From CAWEHU01 sp963808965 (GTDB lineage Bacteria; Pseudomonadota; Alphaproteobacteria; Acetobacterales; Acetobacteraceae), in the NCBI GenBank assembly GCA_963808965.1, contig CAWEHU010000021.1:1-58543 (forward strand): DNA of 58,543 bases, read 5' to 3'. This document shows, one piece after another, positions 57,301 through 58,543 of the stretch; position 1 is the stretch's first letter, and each line of letters starts with the position of its first letter. Under the pieces are notes generated by a model. That model searched no databases and was not told where the DNA came from. It worked only from the letters and a program-made list of their open reading frames with translations. The position numbers were made by a program, and so were the translations under genes.

Positions 57301-58344
57301 GTAGCAGGCGCGGACGGCATCGTCCTCATGCGCGACGGGAACTCCGAACACCGCTGTCACGCCTTCCGGCCCCACGCCGGTCACGCTGCCCTCAAAGCGC
57401 GCGCCTGCCTGCCGCATGGCCTGCAGCAGCGGGTCAAGGCGTCGCATCATCAGCTCCGGGTCGGCGGTCTCGTCCGTCTGTCCCAACTCCGAAAAGGCAG
57501 CCACGAGCACGGTGACCTGCTTCCGCTCCTCGGCAGCAATCGGCACTGGCCGTGCCTCAGGGAGGCCTGCCTCCACGGACGCGTCCTCCGCGTCCGGCTG
57601 CGGCGGCACGCGGGCGACGCGCGGGGGATGGAGTTCGCGCCAAGTCCGGCGCAGCTCCGGCGCCGGCAGACCCGCCTCCTCGAGGAGCTGCAGCCCGGAC
57701 CGGTATTGCGTCTCGGCCTCCTCGCGCCGCGCTGACGCTGTCAGTAGGCGAAGCAGCGCCGCTCGCGGCGGCTCGGCGAGCGGGTCAAGCGCTACGAGAG
57801 CGCGGGCGTGCGGGAGCACCTCGGTCGGGGCTACCCTACCAGCGAGGCGCTGAACGAGCGCGGCGAGCACCGCCCCGTGCGCGGCACGTGCTTCCTCCCG
57901 CTCGGCCGCGCACCAAGCCCAGAATTCAGGTTGGTTCGAAAGGTCGAAGCCGTCCAGGAAATCCCCGCGACCTGCTGTTGCGGCGGCATCCAATAGGCGC
58001 TCAGTGGAGACGACATCGAGAGGCTGCGCGGTCAACTCGCGAAGTTCCAGGAGGTCCACCGCCGTGCCTTGGCGCGAAAACGCCACGCTCTCGCGTTCGG
58101 CGACGATGCGGTTGCACCCGGGCTCATCCACCAGGGCGCGCAGCTTGCTCAGCGACCAGCGCAGAGCGCCCCGCGGGTCGTCGGGAACCTCCCACAGCAG
58201 CTCGCAAAGCCGCTCCCGCCGGTGCGATCGTCCGCTCGCCACAAGATAGGCAAGCAGCGCGCGCGTCTTTTTTGACGGCGGCAGCTCTAGACGCGTGCCG
58301 TCGCGCAGCACTTCCAAGTCGCCAAGCAGCCGGATTGTCAACAT
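54391..58344 (-). CDS. SARP/BTAD-type regulator with degenerate cyclase, AAA ATPase and helical repeats
   Basis: A 1317-residue protein from ATG 58344; 55 further in-frame codons upstream look noncoding. Residues 1-95: OmpR-like winged helix (TIRLLGDLEVLRDGTRLELP, GALRWSLSKLRALVDEPGCN). Residues 95-245: BTAD domain (WCAAEREEARAAHGAVLAAL). About 285-450: class III cyclase fold, but the metal-binding Asp residues are absent (VTVLVAAFSELG and GVGPEGVTAVFGVPVAHED), so it is probably a sensor. About 465-760: AAA/STAND ATPase with Walker A VTIVGEPGMGKSRLAHEFL and Walker B LAVLFEDLHWADEQS. The remainder is TPR-like helical repeats. Such proteins act as ATP-dependent activators. It is tail-to-tail with the OsmC-MFS operon, its likely target. 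Not one indel in 3.95 kb. Confidence 0.9.
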   Translation of the reverse strand: MLTIRLLGDLEVLRDGTRLELPPSKKTRALLAYLVASGRSHRRERLCELLWEVPDDPRGALRWSLSKLRALVDEPGCNRIVAERESVAFSRQGTAVDLLELRELTAQPLDVVSTERLLDAAATAGRGDFLDGFDLSNQPEFWAWCAAEREEARAAHGAVLAALVQRLAGRVAPTEVLPHARALVALDPLAEPPRAALLRLLTASARREEAETQYRSGLQLLEEAGLPAPELRRTWRELHPPRVARVPPQPDAEDASVEAGLPEARPVPIAAEERKQVTVLVAAFSELGQTDETADPELMMRRLDPLLQAMRQAGARFEGSVTGVGPEGVTAVFGVPVAHEDDAVRACYAALGMREQVRALSSGEVDLGVGLHSGEVLVRPAQAGVEAVGPVVLATICIATEAGAGEILLSAETARRAEGFIEVGMPRTARLAGREAIELLPLHGRAGPRSRWEARAARHLTPLIGRDAEIEQLRRALRRATTGRGEVVTIVGEPGMGKSRLAHEFLRAELPANWTVLETGAGAHDSGAPYLPISTLLRAWLDVGERDAPPDIERKARLKLEHQYPELRDHRPVLFSLLDLPVEDEGWRATGPGGRRRQMIEAVRAALLRESRRQPLAVLFEDLHWADEQSLAMLDALIEGIGAAPVLLLVTHRPGHHRPDWARKSFFSPVRLDPLPTETAEEFLRSLLGDDPGVREIRRTLADRAEGTPLFLEEVVRALVDNGALVGQPGTYRLARPAGLATLPSTVQAVIAARIDRLPLLAKTLLQIGAVVGRDVPLLLLRHIAPFAEDALNDTLAQLQSAEFLFETRLPPEQEFTFKHALTHEVAYSGVLHERRRALHMELVDAIETLYRDRLDEQVERLAHHALAGGVWERAAQFLLRAADKAIRRSAHLQAAEFLRRGLEAVARLPESEHKLRLELACQKAIGIAMMAAKGWAAPEVAQAYARALVLCERLGDERELFTVLRGQGQFHMIRGELRTAREIGGRCTAIAGRSGDAGFEIETHHLFWSNSFFMGDYANAEHHSDRGITLYDQHCHHGLTYLYSGHDPGVCCRCFSGLVLWQRGLADQALQRCRSALLLAEELGHPLTLAVAQWGMSYVHLFRREPEQAQIWAEREIAVCERYGLPLVLSQGAFQLGWAMAAQGRFGPGIAKMREGLASTSATGAEMGLPYFIALLGEALAAAGDLAGGLAELDRALEIAAGNGARFRISELLRLKAELLLREPSNDPGMAERLLREAITAAHEQGARLPKLRASTSLARLLPLDGRAAGSDRRKLSVLYARFTEGQATADLADARRLLALEGAAPWAADRTIRTT

Positions 58345-58543
58345 CTGGACTTTTCTCCGCGCCACCCCGGCAACGGAAGCCGAACAGGTCGCGCTCGAAG
58401 CGTCCCCCCAGTAACCGTGCCGGCTTCCGACGATCCTGTAGCGTACGATTATCGTTTGGAACGGGGAGGGGTGCCAGCAATTCCACCTGAGCAGGGCTTG
58501 CGCGGGCAACGGCCAGCTCTACGCCGCGGCGCACTCACGACGT

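Noticed and set aside
57552..58490. 312-codon plus-strand frame opposite the SARP regulator
   Set aside because: It is antisense to the winged-helix/BTAD coding sequence and has only arginine/alanine-rich shadow composition.
1..58543. tRNA or rRNA genes
   Set aside because: No cloverleaf with a GGTTCRANYCC-type arm and no rRNA-like block was found on either strand by eye.

Overview
The window is GC-rich and looks alphaproteobacterial, most likely Rhodospirillales/Acetobacteraceae. That placement is inferred from the combination of DUF1488, DUF6632, DUF2382 and DUF1612-type proteins, an ISKra4 element and a CYP116B-type P450; no rRNA or taxonomic marker is present. It is mosaic: insertion sequences of at least seven families, many truncated genes, a plasmid-type replication and partition module, and metabolic operons between them. 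It reads best as part of a large plasmid or as a chromosomal island that has absorbed a plasmid replicon.

Region 1 (1-9.8 kb): an IS66 element has cut the 3' end of an aromatic-acid catabolic operon on the minus strand. In transcription order the operon is a self-sufficient cytochrome P450, homogentisate dioxygenase, fumarylacetoacetase and an ABC substrate-binding protein. A divergent IclR regulator lies upstream, with a clear palindrome in the shared promoter region. Nearly all these genes carry single-base indels although the encoded residues are conserved.

Region 2 (9.9-24 kb): IS256, IS110, ISKra4 and IS481 pieces, a LigD polymerase-domain fragment, two overlapping DUF1488 genes, a small heat-shock protein gene behind a ROSE-like RNA thermometer, an MFS transporter with a cyclopropane-fatty-acid synthase, then a scar of joined fragments (PHB depolymerase, ParA, IS1182, YihY, phasin, PAS kinase).

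Region 3 (24.7-36.8 kb): a proteasome-like Ntn hydrolase with Thr1/Asp17/Lys33 spacing, ExoD, an HWE histidine kinase facing a single-domain response regulator, a phasin plus two DUF2382 stress proteins in one operon, a HAD phosphatase, two patatin-like phospholipases, and an epoxide-hydrolase-like enzyme.

Region 4 (36.9-48.5 kb): two ~106-bp inverted repeats bracket a replicon: repA, an iteron array with a DnaA-like box, and parA with a small parB-type partner. Next to it are an intact ISKra4 element inside a DUF1612 gene, a HAF-repeat protein, an HNH protein and integrase, IS21 and IS110 fragments.

Region 5 (49.4-58.5 kb): a five-gene operon (OsmC, flavin monooxygenase, FAD oxidoreductase, MaoC hydratase, MFS exporter) faces a 1317-residue regulator with a SARP/BTAD head, a dead cyclase domain, an AAA ATPase and helical repeats. 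Genes here and in the replicon are almost free of indels, unlike Region 1.
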